A stretch of DNA of 64,000 bases from Heterobilharzia americana (taxonomy: Eukaryota > Platyhelminthes > Trematoda > Strigeidida > Schistosomatidae), in NCBI GenBank assembly GCA_944470555.2, contig OX104134.1, positions 113,020,701-113,084,700 of the forward strand, written 5' to 3'. Below, one piece after another: positions 36,361 to 47,750 of this stretch. Made by a program: the position numbers and the translations under genes. Every line of letters starts with the position of its first letter. The first letter of the stretch is position 1. Below the pieces are notes generated by a model, which did not search any database, was not told the DNA's origin, and saw nothing but the letters and a program-made list of their open reading frames with translations.

Positions 36361-37202
36361 ATATTGCTGCTGAAACAGTAGCTAGTATTTTCGTCGAAAG
36401 ATGGATTGCCAACTTTGGATGTCCATCCTACATAACAACCGACCGTGGGCGCCAATTCAAGTGTGGATTATTTTACGCTACAACTGCACTTTTAGGCTGC
36501 ACTCGGTTGCGAACGATAGCCTACCATCCACAAGCAAATGGTATGCTAGGGCGTTTTCATCGACAGCTGAAAGCTTCCCTTTCATCTGCGAACATACCTC
36601 AGTGGACCGAGGCTCTGCCTCCAGTCCTACTGGGTATTCGTAACGCCTTGAAAGTTGATGCTGGATGCACACCTGCAGAACTCATCTATGGGACAACTCT
36701 TCGCCCACCAGGTGAGTTTGTTTCCCCTTCAACTTTCAAACGTGTTTTCGACGGGACATCTTGTGTGACTAGGTTTACAAAAGCAATGCGTTCAGTTAGG
36801 CCTTCTCCGATTAGACCTCAAATGACTGATGTCTTCGTTCACCCCAGTTTACGAAAGACGTCGCACGTGTTCATCCGCCACGACGCCCTTCGTCGACTAC
36901 TTGGACCACCCTACCATTGGCCATTCAAAGTGATCAAGCGACACGAGAAGTTCAACATAATTGAGCGAGACGGACGTGAAGATACTGTCAGTATCGACCG
37001 TTCGAAACCAGCTTATTTCGAAGGTAACCCCATTATAAGTGATGTTTCAGCTAGCTACAGCCGATCAACGAATAGCCTTATTATCGAAATTCTTGACGAT
37101 GTGCCTGGTAATTCACGGTTACAACAACCATCGGCGCAACAGAAAACACGATCAGGTCAGACTGTTAGGTTCCCGGAGTATCTGAAGTCCTATTCAACTT
37201 AA
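36361..37202 (+). pseudogene. C-terminal integrase of LTR element (catalytically damaged)
   Basis: Starting just after the deletion junction, the frame reads DIAAETVASIFVERW and then TTDRGRQF, with the second catalytic Asp at 36441-36443. It continues to YHPQANGMLGRFHRQ. The codon exactly 36 residues after that Asp (36549-36551) is Gly (GGG), where the D-x35-E triad requires Glu. The zinc-binding N-terminus and the first catalytic Asp were removed by the deletion. The C-terminal part keeps IYGTTLRPPGEF and the GPY/F-type motif PPYHWPFKVIKRHEK, ending near 37202. Confidence 0.85.
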
Positions 37203-37696
37203 TGGCGTGAAATAAGATGTGCCAACCATACTTTTTTAATTCAACATTTTTAAGGGTACTACTTTTCTTCTTTACAGGCAGTACGAAAATCCCCGTACAT
37301 TTTGCCTTTTTATGCCAACTTTTTACTACTGCCACGTAATGAAATATTTAAAAAGTGGAAAAAGTGTAAACTTTATTTCGATGTATTTATACACAAATAA
37401 TTCCCATTTTTACGAAACGTTTTCATGGTATTAAAGACTTATTTATATTCCAGGTGCAATGTGCACTGAACGGAACGTCAAAGGAAGCTGAGGACCGCGA
37501 TCCACGTACAATTCGATCTATTGTATTTTGCTTTTCACTTGCCACGACACTCTAGAATAAGTTCAGACAACCAGGGGCCACTTCCCGCAGTGAGCCCGTC
37601 GGAAGAGTTTTACCAGTGGAGAAACTACCGGGTTTGACTTCCGGCTGGTATCGTCTTACGGTCACCACGGACCAACTAGGAGGGGAGTGATCTGTA
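37203..37696 (+). other. 3' non-coding part of LTR element with polypurine tract
   Basis: Between the integrase stop and the right LTR there is no open frame of note. A purine run, AGGAGGGGAG, at 37678-37687 lies about 10 bases before the start of LTR homology. It is the expected primer for plus-strand DNA synthesis. Confidence 0.65.
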
Positions 37697-38034
37697 GCGT
37701 GACACACTTCCGCAAAATCAACAGCCTAGAGTCTGACGAGATTCAGCATCGATGCTGACCTTGATAGTTCAACTGAACTCGTTAAGCTGAGGGCACCCGG
37801 TCAAGCATCCTCGCCATTTGGCACGCTGTCGTGTTACGTTGCACTGCTCGTAAACGACTCTAGCCAGTTAGTTGGAACGCATCGGTATCTTGACACGACC
37901 ACCGAAATATACTATCCCATCCGACTACGCTATCGTGTTCTTCCTTGGTCTCGTATTCGTGGGTACATAACAAGTTCGAACAATTAGTGATTGGCCTTTG
38001 CGTCTGTCAAGTTCTCACCAGGACAATTCCTAAA
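37697..38034 (+). repeat. Right LTR
   Basis: Matches the left LTR base for base by eye from 37697 to 38029, then differs at 38030 and 38035. The exact TG...CA borders are not resolved. Confidence 0.88.
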
Positions 38035-38436
38035 ATCCCGCTTTTCGGGTGGCTTGGATCACCTAGCGTTTTGGGAAGGGTTTATCACGCCACCGCGGAA
38101 CCTAAGGTAATTAGAAGATTAAAAACCTACGTCCTTGAGGCTGTCCCTATAGGTTTTTTACTGCATTTCTAAAACACCCTTCCTTGCTTTGCTCTGGACA
38201 TTCTTCACAGGGTTCACATCTTTTTTGCCGATGGCGGTGCAGTAGCGTTGTGTACCTCCAAGTGAGGTATTGTGTAAGAAATAACAATTTAGAACTCGCT
38301 TCCACTTACTGGAGCTTGGTTACACTACATCTCTGAGGTTGAAGATAGTTCTATTTAAAGTTCATACTTCTGTGTGCAGTTTGGTTGGGAAGAGCAGTGC
38401 AGAAATGTTGCAGAGATGGAAGCCAATCTCGCCACT

Positions 38437-38474
38437 GTCCGTCTGTCTGTCTGTCTGGGACTGTCTGTCTGTCC
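38437..38474. repeat. (CTGT)n microsatellite
   Basis: Two blocks of CTGT repeats separated by GGGA. Confidence 0.85.
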
Positions 38475-40689
38475 AGGAGACTGAGGACAATATTCGTGGA
38501 GTAAAAAGAGGGAGCAGTCGATTTTTCATGTTGAAAGATAGCAGTTAGGAAGGTGTGCCACTCAAATGAGGTGAAATCCTACCTTGATTTGGCACATTAG
38601 CTTTAGCTATGAAGCAACACAATAAAATTTTTGTTTTTAAACTGCACTGCGGTTTCGCGACTTATTTGTAATGAGCGCACCCATTTCCTGACTTCATTTA
38701 ACCGGGATACCAGGTCCCGATCGCATAACGAATTTCGGAGTAGCTTATTGACACTGAGGTTATGCTCGTTCTCAGTTTTCAGGAACATTCTGTGTGATTG
38801 TTTCCATTTTACGTCTTCGCGAAAGTGTTGCCAACGTCTTCAGGCAAGTATGCAATGTAGTACCTGATTTCTTTTTGTTTGCACAGAACTGACCCCAGCT
38901 GAATGTACTCAGTTCACCAAACCCGGTTACAAATGGCGTCTTCATTTGCACTGACCTGAATGGAAGGTGTTCTTGGGAAATCGTTAGTATACAAACGGAC
39001 ATACAAGTAAATTAACGATAAACTACAGGAAACTGAATGGAAAATGGTGAAACGCCAAAGCAGAGCCTGGTTATATTGAACCTTGAGTTTGGAAACTGGT
39101 ACGTTGAATGATTTCCTAGTTTATGCGACCAGAGCTGGTAGCTAGCATTGTTGAGGTTACGGTCTACCTCAGTGCTGCAATAACGTCATTACTGTCATAG
39201 TCCATTAGTGAGATTTGATCGTCAGTTTCCGCGATGAAATGCGCCAGTTACACCCAGCAAGGATTTTGAAGATGGGATATTGACATTTAATGAACGCAAT
39301 GAAAACAGTCGGTTCCCAATTGCAGCTAAGTCGGTTGGTCCTGTGAAGGCGGGATGCCTCTTGAGCAAGACTAAATGCGGCAATATGCAAAAAAGACTAA
39401 GGCTGCAATGAAATGGAATTGACTGCCCACTACACCAGTCCCTCGCAAGCTTGCCAAACAACCCATTAAGTTACCCGCATGTGGGACCGTAGCAGAGGAA
39501 AGTTCTAATGAATGAAGCGCACCTCAGCATTGACAGCTGGAAAAAATACCACAGCTGGAGACGACCTGGTAGCCGCTTTGATCTGGAATGATAGGCCTGA
39601 TACTCCGTACATCATCTAAGATAAGAACGACGGAATTCTACGGAAAAACACTCGCATAAATTTTTCGATAAACTGCTTGAAGCTCATGTCTAGAAATAAA
39701 CTTTCACGCCATCTTGAACCAATGAACTAGGAAAATCCCCGACTTTTGAGGTTGACCCTCACCAATTCGAATGATATTAAAGATTGTCTACTGGTATCTC
39801 ACGTATCAAAAGCTGAAGAGAATGTAACACCACTACCAGGTATCTCAAACTCGGAGAGAATGACTACGTGCGGCTTACTTTTGGAAAAGAGTCCGACAAT
39901 ACAACAGATGTCCGGGAATCCAAGTACTGAGAAGACCCGTTGCAATTATTGTGAGCGGAAACTCTTTCAGAAGATCACGAACCTTACAGGAATAAAGATG
40001 GAGAAGGTCTAACAGATTCCGAAGAAGCTCTTATACCAGGGCTATTCAAACTGACCCTTCCATTTTAATAAACGCCGCCGTCCTCTTTACAGGCGTTTCG
40101 GGCGAGCAGACTTTGTGTGATACCTAGACCACACATGGACCTTGGAGCCAAAGCTGATTGCACATTTGGCGGACAATATGAACACAAAAGTGGGACCGAG
40201 TGGGAGACTATCCACTGGCAAGTCACAATCTGATGGATTGGATGATGGAAAATTCACGTGTGTTCAAAAATAGGACAGCATAAATTTCATCCTTATAAAT
40301 GCTTGCAGTTGGCCTAAAAGTCTTGACGAAGTAAGGGAAACAACAGATCACACCAGTGATCATCTGATAGGTGGCATTAGAACATAAGATTGTCCTCAAG
40401 TTTCAAATCAGAAGCCGGGTGTTGTGGATAATAAATCGTTTTCTAAAGGCAGGAGGGCTGGCATGGTGGTGCTGCGGCACTTTCTGTCAGTCAATTTCAT
40501 AAAGCTTACCAAAGTCGTTTTCGTGGGCTGTCCTGTTCTGAAGAGTCTATGTGGAGCTTCCTGACGCTGTCTAGGTCCCCCGGGTCCATAGGCAGTCACT
40601 CAAAATGAAGTCACTTCCAGATATCCAAATGTCCTAGGTTTGGGGCTACTTTCGATGAAGTGACTCAAAATTAACCTGACGCTCCTCTT

Positions 40690-41010
40690 CCATGTGCTAC
40701 ACAAATTCATTTTGACCACCAGCAGTGAGTTTCGGTTCGAACACAACAATTGTTGCGATCTGCGCAACCACGCCCACAGCGTCGCAATGGACCGGTTTAA
40801 ATCCTGCCCTCGTGCGCATTTCTTCACCATCAGCTCCTCCCAGATTTGGAACGGACCTCCTGCTAATGTGAAAGTATCGAAATCAACCACTAGATCTAGT
40901 CGGTTACTAGTTAACTTCTTATCATCTGGGAACCTTTTCGGCTTACTGAGTGCACCAAAACTATCCTTCGTGATATTTCGCATAATAGACCCTCTTAATG
41001 TATAAGACAC
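40690..41010 (+). mobile_element. LINE-C fragment, C-terminal end
   Basis: The plus-strand translation includes SEFRFEHNNCCDLRNHAHSV and then RAHFFTISSSQIWNGPPANV followed by KVSKSTTRSSRLL. This is the pattern FFxxRVVxxWNxLPxxVVxAxSxxxFKxxL that ends the RT protein of CR1/Jockey-type LINEs. Only the C-terminus is seen. Confidence 0.55.
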
Positions 41011-42149
41011 CCACCACACATGCGCTGGCCCTTCATAAGAGGCACTGAGATGACTTCCATAGGTTATCACCTCAAACTAGCCGCACGATCCATCTCACCC
41101 AAAGTAGTAATCAAAAATAGAAGTTCTACAATACACGATAGTCTGAAGTTTACGTTCCTAAGTACTCAACAGAAAAAGCACGTATAATGAACGCCATAGC
41201 AAGGAAAGTTAAGCCAGGACAAGTTGGGAATGGAAAACATACTACTTGTTGGACTTCTTGCTCCCTTTTCTGTCTGCCGCTTAGCTTCGCTTTTTTCTCG
41301 TTGTGGAGGAACAGTTCACTTCTCAAAGTTGGCTTGGTCACCATGGAAAATTAATTATTTAGGTACAGAGCTTGGCTAAAACCACCCCCCATAATCGGTA
41401 GCTAGAGTTACTGAGTTCACAATACCTAACTACAACGAACAGAAGCAAAGAGCGTTCACTGGACTACAACTTTATAATTATCAAAACTTAAGACTTATTC
41501 ACTATGAAAGTGACCCGGAAAGTCTGACACTTACCGACCACAGGGCTGTCATGATCCGCGAAAATGGCTGACACGGTGTACTGGAAGTCCACTCGACGCA
41601 TCCAAACAAGTCTATTGGTTCCGGATGCTGGAGTTGGAAAAATGAAGATATTTGGCTCCCAGTCGTAATATTCATCAGGATTATGAATCGCTGATGTGAA
41701 ATGGTATTAACACATATGAATTACGCATTTCCAGAATCACCAGTGAAGTACAATAAACCAACAACTTGGGCATGCACTCCCTAACAAATCTTTCATCATT
41801 ATCCCAAGCAAAAAGTACAAACTGCTACAATGGAAGCATCAGCTCCAAGCTTTACTTTTCTCCAAGTAATACCCGCAACGTCGAGGTAGAAACCTGATTT
41901 TTTGTTGATGTGAAGACAATACTTCCACTCGTCCAACTTGTAAATTTTAGCGTAATTATTCTGCTGGGATTTTCCATCACATAAACATACACACTTGTAA
42001 CACCTAGTGACAGAAAAAGTGGAAATCGAGATATTACCTGCTATTAAGATACACGTAATTTACACAGTAACTCATTCGTACTTGTAAAAATAGTGTTCCC
42101 GTATATTCAAGAATAAATATTATCATTACCATTTTAACCAGCCGTTGAA

Positions 42150-42440
42150 AGGAATCAGCTGCTCTCAAACTCCAGGGCACAAAAGTCAAGTCTGTGAGAC
42201 TTCAGTCTCACATCATAAGTTCCCCGGACAGCAACGGCTGCAATACGGACAGATTCCGCTACCTGACTGAGTATCTGAGTCTAACAAAAAATGTGAGGTG
42301 CATGGTGCAAAACAGAGACAATTAAACACCAAATCACCTAGACTGTGTCTTCATGAATGAAGAATTTTTGATAGATGCCCTTTCAACCCCCCATTCTTTG
42401 ACCGGGAATGGTCAAATCGTTATGGGCTTTCTCTGGGTTT
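42150..42440 (+). mobile_element. LINE-C fragment, endonuclease end
   Basis: The translation RFRYLTEYLSLTKNVRCMVQ then NHLDCVFMNEEFLIDALS and SLTGNGQIVMGF matches the endonuclease pattern FxxxxxxxSLTQHVxxxTRxxNxLDLVxxxxxxLVxxxxxxxPLGxSDHxVV. It lies downstream of the C-terminal piece, so it belongs to a separate copy. Confidence 0.55.
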
Positions 42441-43522
42441 CCACTTACAAACCGACCCTTTCCACCAGAATTTGTAGATAGAACTTCCAGTGAGTGACTA
42501 CTCTGACTCTTCGAACAGTAGTGGAACAGATAGCTTGATTGGTTAGCAGTGCATGGTAGGGAAAGAAAACCCATGAGGAATTCATACCTGACAAAATCAG
42601 TTTCAGCATTAGCCAGTCTTTTCCCCCATCAACGCCAGTGTTCCAAGTCACCTAAGGTAATAAGCAATTCCACTAGCAAACTAACTAGTTCAAAAAGGTA
42701 CAACTGAGTCAAGCAGGATAGACATGGTAATGAACACACCATATATCATAGAGTCAATCCCAGTTGATGTTATCAAAAGTTATTAGATATCAGAGTGTTA
42801 GGAATAGCTCGTTTCAACTGAATTATCAATAGGAATGGTCAATATATACAATGGAACGTATCTCCACATGATTTCCTTTGGTCGCCTGAGAGCGTAGTGA
42901 TTAGGCACCCATATCAGGAATCTATTTTTGCATGACTAACCAAGCCACAAGCTATTCATGAAAACCGCTTCGCATAGCGAGAGGGTTACATTTAATCATA
43001 TTCAATAGATAGCATTTTCCACTCGTCACGTGAGTTCTCTTCTTTAAATAGGAGTGAAGTTTTCTGTCATAGAGTGCTAATATGCTTCTCTTGAAGACTC
43101 TGACCTCAATACTGTTAACTCATGCTTATTGATAGACAAAAAAGAAGAATAGCGACCGGCCCAGTAATTTAGTGCCTTGTGTAACGGAAGCGTCTGCCCA
43201 TATAGGTAGACAACTCATATTTACAAATGAAATCCGGTGACTTGTATGCTGAAATGCAGTCTATATCACCTCAAAATATACCTAACGTTTGTGGAGTTGA
43301 ACTTCCTTTAAAATAAAAACGTACTCCATGTTCAGGGTCAGTGAAGTCGACGAAAAAAGCAGAGATTTTAATATTCTGTACCAGAAGTCTATCATCATGT
43401 AGTTTTAACATAAATTTATTAATACAGTAGAATTTGTTTGTTCGTTCCTATTCGACCTTCGGTTTTACTTCTGCATTCGTTCCACCATTTGATTTATTTC
43501 ATCTCGGGTCGCCTGACTTCGC

Positions 43523-43628
43523 ATGAGTGTTCGCAAGTTTAGTAAGAAGTTCAGTGTGCAGTCTGTGGAAGCACCAGATTTGAAAGGTGCAAAGTTGTCG
43601 CTGTTGGGTGAATCCACAGAGGCCTATG
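43523..43628 (+). CDS. K-Cl cotransporter (SLC12A/KCC family), exon 1
   Basis: First coding exon, 35 codons plus one base, starting MSVRKFSKKFSVQSVEAPDL. An in-frame TGA at 43514-43516 lies three codons upstream, supporting this ATG. The donor ATG|GTAAGG at 43629 leaves phase 1. The residues are part of the variable cytosolic N-terminus and are not diagnostic alone. The assignment rests on in-phase joining to exons 2-4. The region just upstream is the likely 5' UTR. The gene runs on the plus strand, away from the G-alpha gene. Confidence 0.72.
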
Positions 43629-46600
43629 GTAAGGTTTAACACTAATTACTAATGTTAACTTTGAATATTGTTTAAAATATTTCGCTGAGTTTGTTTTTCA
43701 AAACCTATATATGTACTTTCAGCTATTTCCACAGGTCTATGACAAATAATTTCTTGAAATTATTTTGAGAGTATGAGGCAGACTTGTGGACGCATTTTTC
43801 TCGAAAGTTGCTTAACTTAACATACCATCATTTAGGCAAGGTTTTTCTCTCATTTTTTGTTGCTATTCTAGGATATTATAAAATATAAAATGTCAGCACT
43901 CGTTATGCGTCTCGAATATAGATCCTTTTCAAATTAGCGTCTGTTTAATAATTAAACGTCTCATGAATTTGCAAATGATTTCTGAATCCCTAAACTATAT
44001 GCTATTTTAGCATACATAACGTAGAATAGATTGTTTGCTGAGATTTCAACATCTTAAGATGTCACATCTGCAGTCATTTCCGACTATGAATTACGAGGTC
44101 CAGGGATTACTGTGAAGGGAAATTTCGCAACTAACCCACTCAGTCTTCCATTGCTATCTTGTCTCTTAGATCGTGACATACGAAGTAGATAACAATTTCC
44201 GTTCGATTTCAAGCTATTCAGAACGAAAATTTTACTTAGTCTGTATTCAGTAGTTTTTGCTGTATACAGTCGTGAAATATTATTGACAATGCCACTTCAA
44301 ATAATCGTAAATAACGTATTTTACAAGGAGTCAGTTGTGTTGTTTCGTAGCTGAAATGCAATTCCATATGCTTATAGATTCATTTTCTAGTTTTCTCTCT
44401 GAGTTTCGGACCTATGAAAAATTTGTACAACACTTGGAAATAACTATGTAAACAGCCAAAGAGCGTATGATATCACGTTAGTCGTTTCATTGTTAACGAT
44501 CTATGGCTTACTAACTTGTGAACCTACGACTGAATAATGCATATAGTTACCTTTAGTTTGGTCTTACTAATGGTTAGATAGTTTGACTTCATCGTCTGGT
44601 CAGTAACAGAAGCTGATCAATAAAATATAAGTATCACTTATGAAAAAACCTGTGGCTGTATAAATAGTGCTACTTTTAATTGTTTGGATAATATAAGAAT
44701 AATAAGCACTTAACATAAATTCATCTTACTTGTGCATATCTCACTCTGGTGTTTTACATGACTACCTAACTCACTACTTACTTCAACTCCCCTTGGAATT
44801 GATGTTATTGTCAGTTGTAGTAGTGTTACTGAGATACACGTTATGTTGTATATTTCTAAGCATGTTGATGAACTTACTGTGTATTTAATACAATTTTTTC
44901 ACTTGTTTGAATTTTATATAGTGTTTTTCAGCGTCCAATAGAAATATGTAATTCCTAAGTTACTTCCCATGTTTAACTCAGCAGTACGCACTATTATCCT
45001 GAAGACGATGAATAAAAACATTCTCCTTGATATACAACGGTTAAAAGCGAATGAACTGAGTTGACTGCCCACTTTTTGAATTAATAATGTTTGTTTTGGT
45101 GTTTTGCCGTTGCCAGCTTAATCTTTGCATGTGGAAAAATCCGTATTTGATAATTTAGGATGCTGGTCATTTTTCATCAAATGGTATTGTTGTTGGATGT
45201 TAACTGATGACTGAGATGAAAAAAGTAACGGAAAACGTGAAAAAGTTATGCATTGGTTCAAGTTACCATACATAAAAGCATTGTATAGAAAACAATAGAA
45301 TCGACCATAAAGAAAACAGTCGTTTGTAAACTAAGTCTAGTTCCTTGGCAAAGTCATGTAAACTAAAGCAGTTACATTGGATCGTATCTCTAAAGATACG
45401 AGAATCAATAAATACATACGCATGTAATAGACTGATCAATACCATCATTTATTGTCAGTCACACTACCCATTCACGTAAACTGAGGTGGTAACTAGTTTT
45501 GCTGTCCATCCATTACCAAAGGGATAACAATTAAATCTGTAAATCCGCATAAGCCAATAGACAGATTATACGTACTTGATTACTTACTCAGAAGATAGGA
45601 TAAACCTTCAGGGAGCATATGAATGTACTCCTTTTGCTTACTGGGTGCTTTTACTTTGTTAAATAATTACTTAATTCGATACATAAATTTCGAAAATCAT
45701 ATACTTTACTCTGGTATATACAAAATCGAAAGGATTGGTGCTGATAGCGGTTACATACAACATAGTGTCTATCTTTAGTGTGCTAATTCATAATTATAAC
45801 TGAAGTGCTGTGTCATACATGGGAGTATTTGGATATGAAATCATACCAATCACTTAAACCATTCACTTTGATTGGTTGTTAATCTGTGAGCTTGTAGTCT
45901 TTATGTATTTTGTCTAGTCCTGTTTTGGTCATTATCTAACCAGCTATGGCATTCTGCGTCTTCGTCCATGCAGTATGAAGTAATTTCATTCTAAGCGTCA
46001 TGCAGTTTGTACTGTAGTTTTTGCTACTATGATTCACTGGAGGAATATTTATTCTCAGCATTTTATTATTCAGCCGTGCAGTCACATTTGTAACTGATTA
46101 AATGTTGATTGGTTGTAATAAAAATTTGCTCAGTCAGTACATGTGATAAGATTGTGGGAAAATAATTATTAGTGATTGTCAGGGGACATTCGGAAGACCC
46201 ACTTACAAAGTCCAGTGTAGTAGTCGAAATTGAAACGCACTCAACAATCAAGTACAAGCTTGTGCAATAGACTGCGCAAAACTTGTTGTGAGGGTTACTA
46301 AAACATCACTAGATGGAGTGGGGTTCGAATTCTTGACCCACTAGCTAAAACTCGAGTGCCTAAACCAACGAACTACAGCTCTGTCCAACGTATTAAACAG
46401 AAACATGTAAGTCGACAGATCCCATAAGTTGTACAACTGCTCTTCGTATACTGCTGAATCTAATTACATCTCCAAAACATCAAAAGTTAGCAGAAAGAAA
46501 GCATATTTATTTCCATGATTTATTGTCGCCTATCCACATCCAATACGGTGCATTCAGAAATTTCCTTACGAAGTTAAGTTTTAGCGGAATATCTACTTAA

Positions 46601-46776
46601 AACATACAGCCTTCAAGATTGAAAACCTATTAATTCCATAGAGTCAGGATAAAAAATGATTCTAAATTATTACTGTATTGTTTATAAGCGGGTCATGAGA
46701 AGTATAACTGTATCTTGTCTGTCTTGATTATTGATTCTGACACTTTTTTATTACTTTATTATTGACTTCAATCTAG
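43629..46776 (+). other. Cotransporter intron 1
   Basis: A 3.1 kb intron, GT at 43629 and AG at 46775-46776. It contains one tRNA-SINE (46207-46384). I see nothing else in it. A weak CTGAAGACGATGAAT motif near 45000 resembles the decayed Penelope-type tail. Confidence 0.7.
46207..46384 (-). mobile_element. tRNA-derived SINE (family A) in intron 1
   Basis: Minus-strand head with B-box-like GGGTCAAGAATTCGAACCCC, and a body ending GAGTGCGTTTCAATTTCGAC, matching the three copies at 18-21 kb in the same orientation. It is more degraded than those. Confidence 0.65.
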
Positions 46777-46853
46777 CTGGAATACCGACTGAAGTTGTTG
46801 ATGAGGATATTGAGGCTGAGGATGAAGATAACACGCAGCTAAACCTGTTTGAG
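46777..46853 (+). CDS. K-Cl cotransporter, exon 2
   Basis: A 77-base exon: two bases completing the split Ala codon from exon 1, then 25 codons rich in acidic residues (GIPTEVVDEDIEAEDEDN) ending TQLNLFE. The acceptor is ATCTAG and the donor GAG|GTAATC, leaving phase 0. The NLFE end followed by EDD in exon 3 matches the conserved NMALFEEE element in the N-terminus of vertebrate K-Cl cotransporters. This cytosolic tail is a target for regulatory kinases in other KCCs. No such site is identified here. Confidence 0.85.
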
Positions 46854-47334
46854 GTAATCTATCATATCATTTGAGTGATTTTCCATCTGTACCGGTTTTT
46901 TTGTTATTATTTTAATACTGTTACTGCTGATGTCTGGTTTTTGACTTTTTAACTCTATGCCTTTACTCATTCTTGCCATATATGTAAGATGAAGTGATGC
47001 TTGTAATTATTCCCTTATATTAAGTCATGCACCTCGTTTCTGAATCTAAATGAGTTTTGTTATCCCTATTGATCATAAATCGATATACTTTCTGTAATGT
47101 TATGAGACTGTTAATATGCACCTTAGAATAAATAATATACAATTCTTTTTTGGTGCTTGTTACTCGCGCATTTTGATACTGAAAGTTTGTTGGAAGTGTA
47201 TGAACGTAATCAATGCTTCAAATTGGAGTCAAATATTTGATACATAGAGTGACTTTATAGACAGTGGGTTTTTACAGTTTTCGTAAAAATTGTCATCCCA
47301 TGAGATAAATAGCAGAATTACATGTGACGGATAG

Positions 47335-47450
47335 TGGCTAACAATAGAATCCAGGACACGCATTTCATTCTATTTGGGACTCCTCAACTAGATGTACCTG
47401 CCTCACAGTGAGCGATGTTGTTTCTACTAAGGCCAGTGAGAGACTGGTCA
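47335..47450 (-). mobile_element. Truncated SM-alpha-like SINE with hammerhead
   Basis: On the minus strand, CACTGTGAGGCAGGTACATC runs into a hammerhead-shaped segment and ends GGATTCTATTGTTAGCCAC. It is paralogous to the copy at 27.2 kb. The tRNA-like head is missing or unrecognisable beyond about 47450. Confidence 0.75.
47347..47399 (-). ncRNA. Hammerhead ribozyme, near-complete core
   Basis: Minus strand: stem I ATCTAG pairs with CTGGAT downstream (one GU). The first core reads TTGAGGA against CTGANGA, a single change at the first C. Stem II is GTCCCAAATAGAAT, with one mismatch and a GU. The second core strand GAAA is intact. Stem III ATGC/GTGT can pair with GU wobbles, and the cleavage triplet GTC is present. 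This is the better preserved of the two SINE ribozymes in the window. The core C-to-T change would be expected to impair cleavage strongly. Confidence 0.75.
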
Positions 47451-47624
47451 CTTTCAACTGGAAACATAGGCGATATCGATGCATCCACTCAGGACCCTAT
47501 ATGCCAATCGAGACCGAATAATTTGGTGCAGTCAACGACGGTATAATACAAGTGACAACATCAATAGCAGAACTGTTGTTGTTTTTATATGCTTTCAAAT
47601 TTTTTAGATTTTGTTTTCTTTTAG

Positions 47625-47750
47625 GAAGATGACAAGACATTACCTCCAATGAGTAACTGGTTTAGTAAGCTGGCTGCATACACTGGTGGGATCGAACCAA
47701 CTGTTGGTGAAACGAAGCAACTAAGAGAAAAGCAAACGAAACCAAAGGAT
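47625..47750 (+). CDS. K-Cl cotransporter, exon 3
   Basis: A 126-base exon (42 codons, phase 0 at both ends), acceptor TTCTTTTAG and donor GAT|GTGAGT. It reads EDDKTLPPMSNWFSKLAAYT, then GGIEPTVGETKQLREKQTKP. The SKLAxYT stretch corresponds to the (L)LSxLANYTN element that precedes the first membrane segment in KCC proteins. Confidence 0.9.

Larger units (their letters stand above)
32400..38034 (+). mobile_element. LTR retrotransposon, CsRn1/Boudicca-like (Ty3/gypsy), defective
   Basis: A complete LTR-to-LTR unit of about 5.6 kb, of which about 1.75 kb is a nested Penelope-like element. In order it holds the left LTR, a tRNA-Trp-like primer-binding site, the nested element, gag, protease, the first part of reverse transcriptase fused to the last part of integrase, a polypurine tract and the right LTR. 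The two LTRs looked identical over about 330 bases when compared by eye. Gypsy-type order (RT before integrase) and the CHCC-type gag finger suggest the CsRn1 lineage, which includes the schistosome element Boudicca. No YxDD box, RNase H or integrase zinc domain remains. Any past movement needed enzymes supplied by another copy, unless the deletion came later. Confidence 0.88.
20529..43522. other. Divergent intergenic region, transposon-dense
   Basis: The 23 kb between the start codons of the minus-strand G-alpha gene and the plus-strand K-Cl cotransporter gene. It should contain both promoters and 5' UTR exons, but I cannot place either from sequence. The mobile elements it holds are listed separately. 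The stretches 20860-22030, 22900-25590 (apart from one odd frame), 27390-28150 and 29900-32100 show no gene or element I can name. Confidence 0.7.
38035..43522. other. Mosaic of LINE-C remnants and unclassified sequence upstream of the cotransporter gene
   Basis: This stretch is GC-richer than its surroundings to about 42.7 kb. It holds a CTGT microsatellite and two recognisable pieces of a LINE of a different clade, listed separately. Between them, fragments such as ELTPAECTQFTKPGYKW (plus strand, about 38886) hint at more of the same element but are too decayed to define. From about 42.7 to 43.5 kb I see nothing except the presumed 5' UTR/promoter of the cotransporter gene. Confidence 0.4.
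46854..47624 (+). other. Cotransporter intron 2
   Basis: A 771-base intron with consensus ends (GTAATC...TTTTAG). It carries a truncated hammerhead-bearing SINE on the opposite strand. Confidence 0.8.

Noticed and set aside
40600..41070. 156-codon minus-strand frame
   Set aside because: The plus strand of the same segment encodes the LINE-C C-terminus, so this is its antisense shadow.
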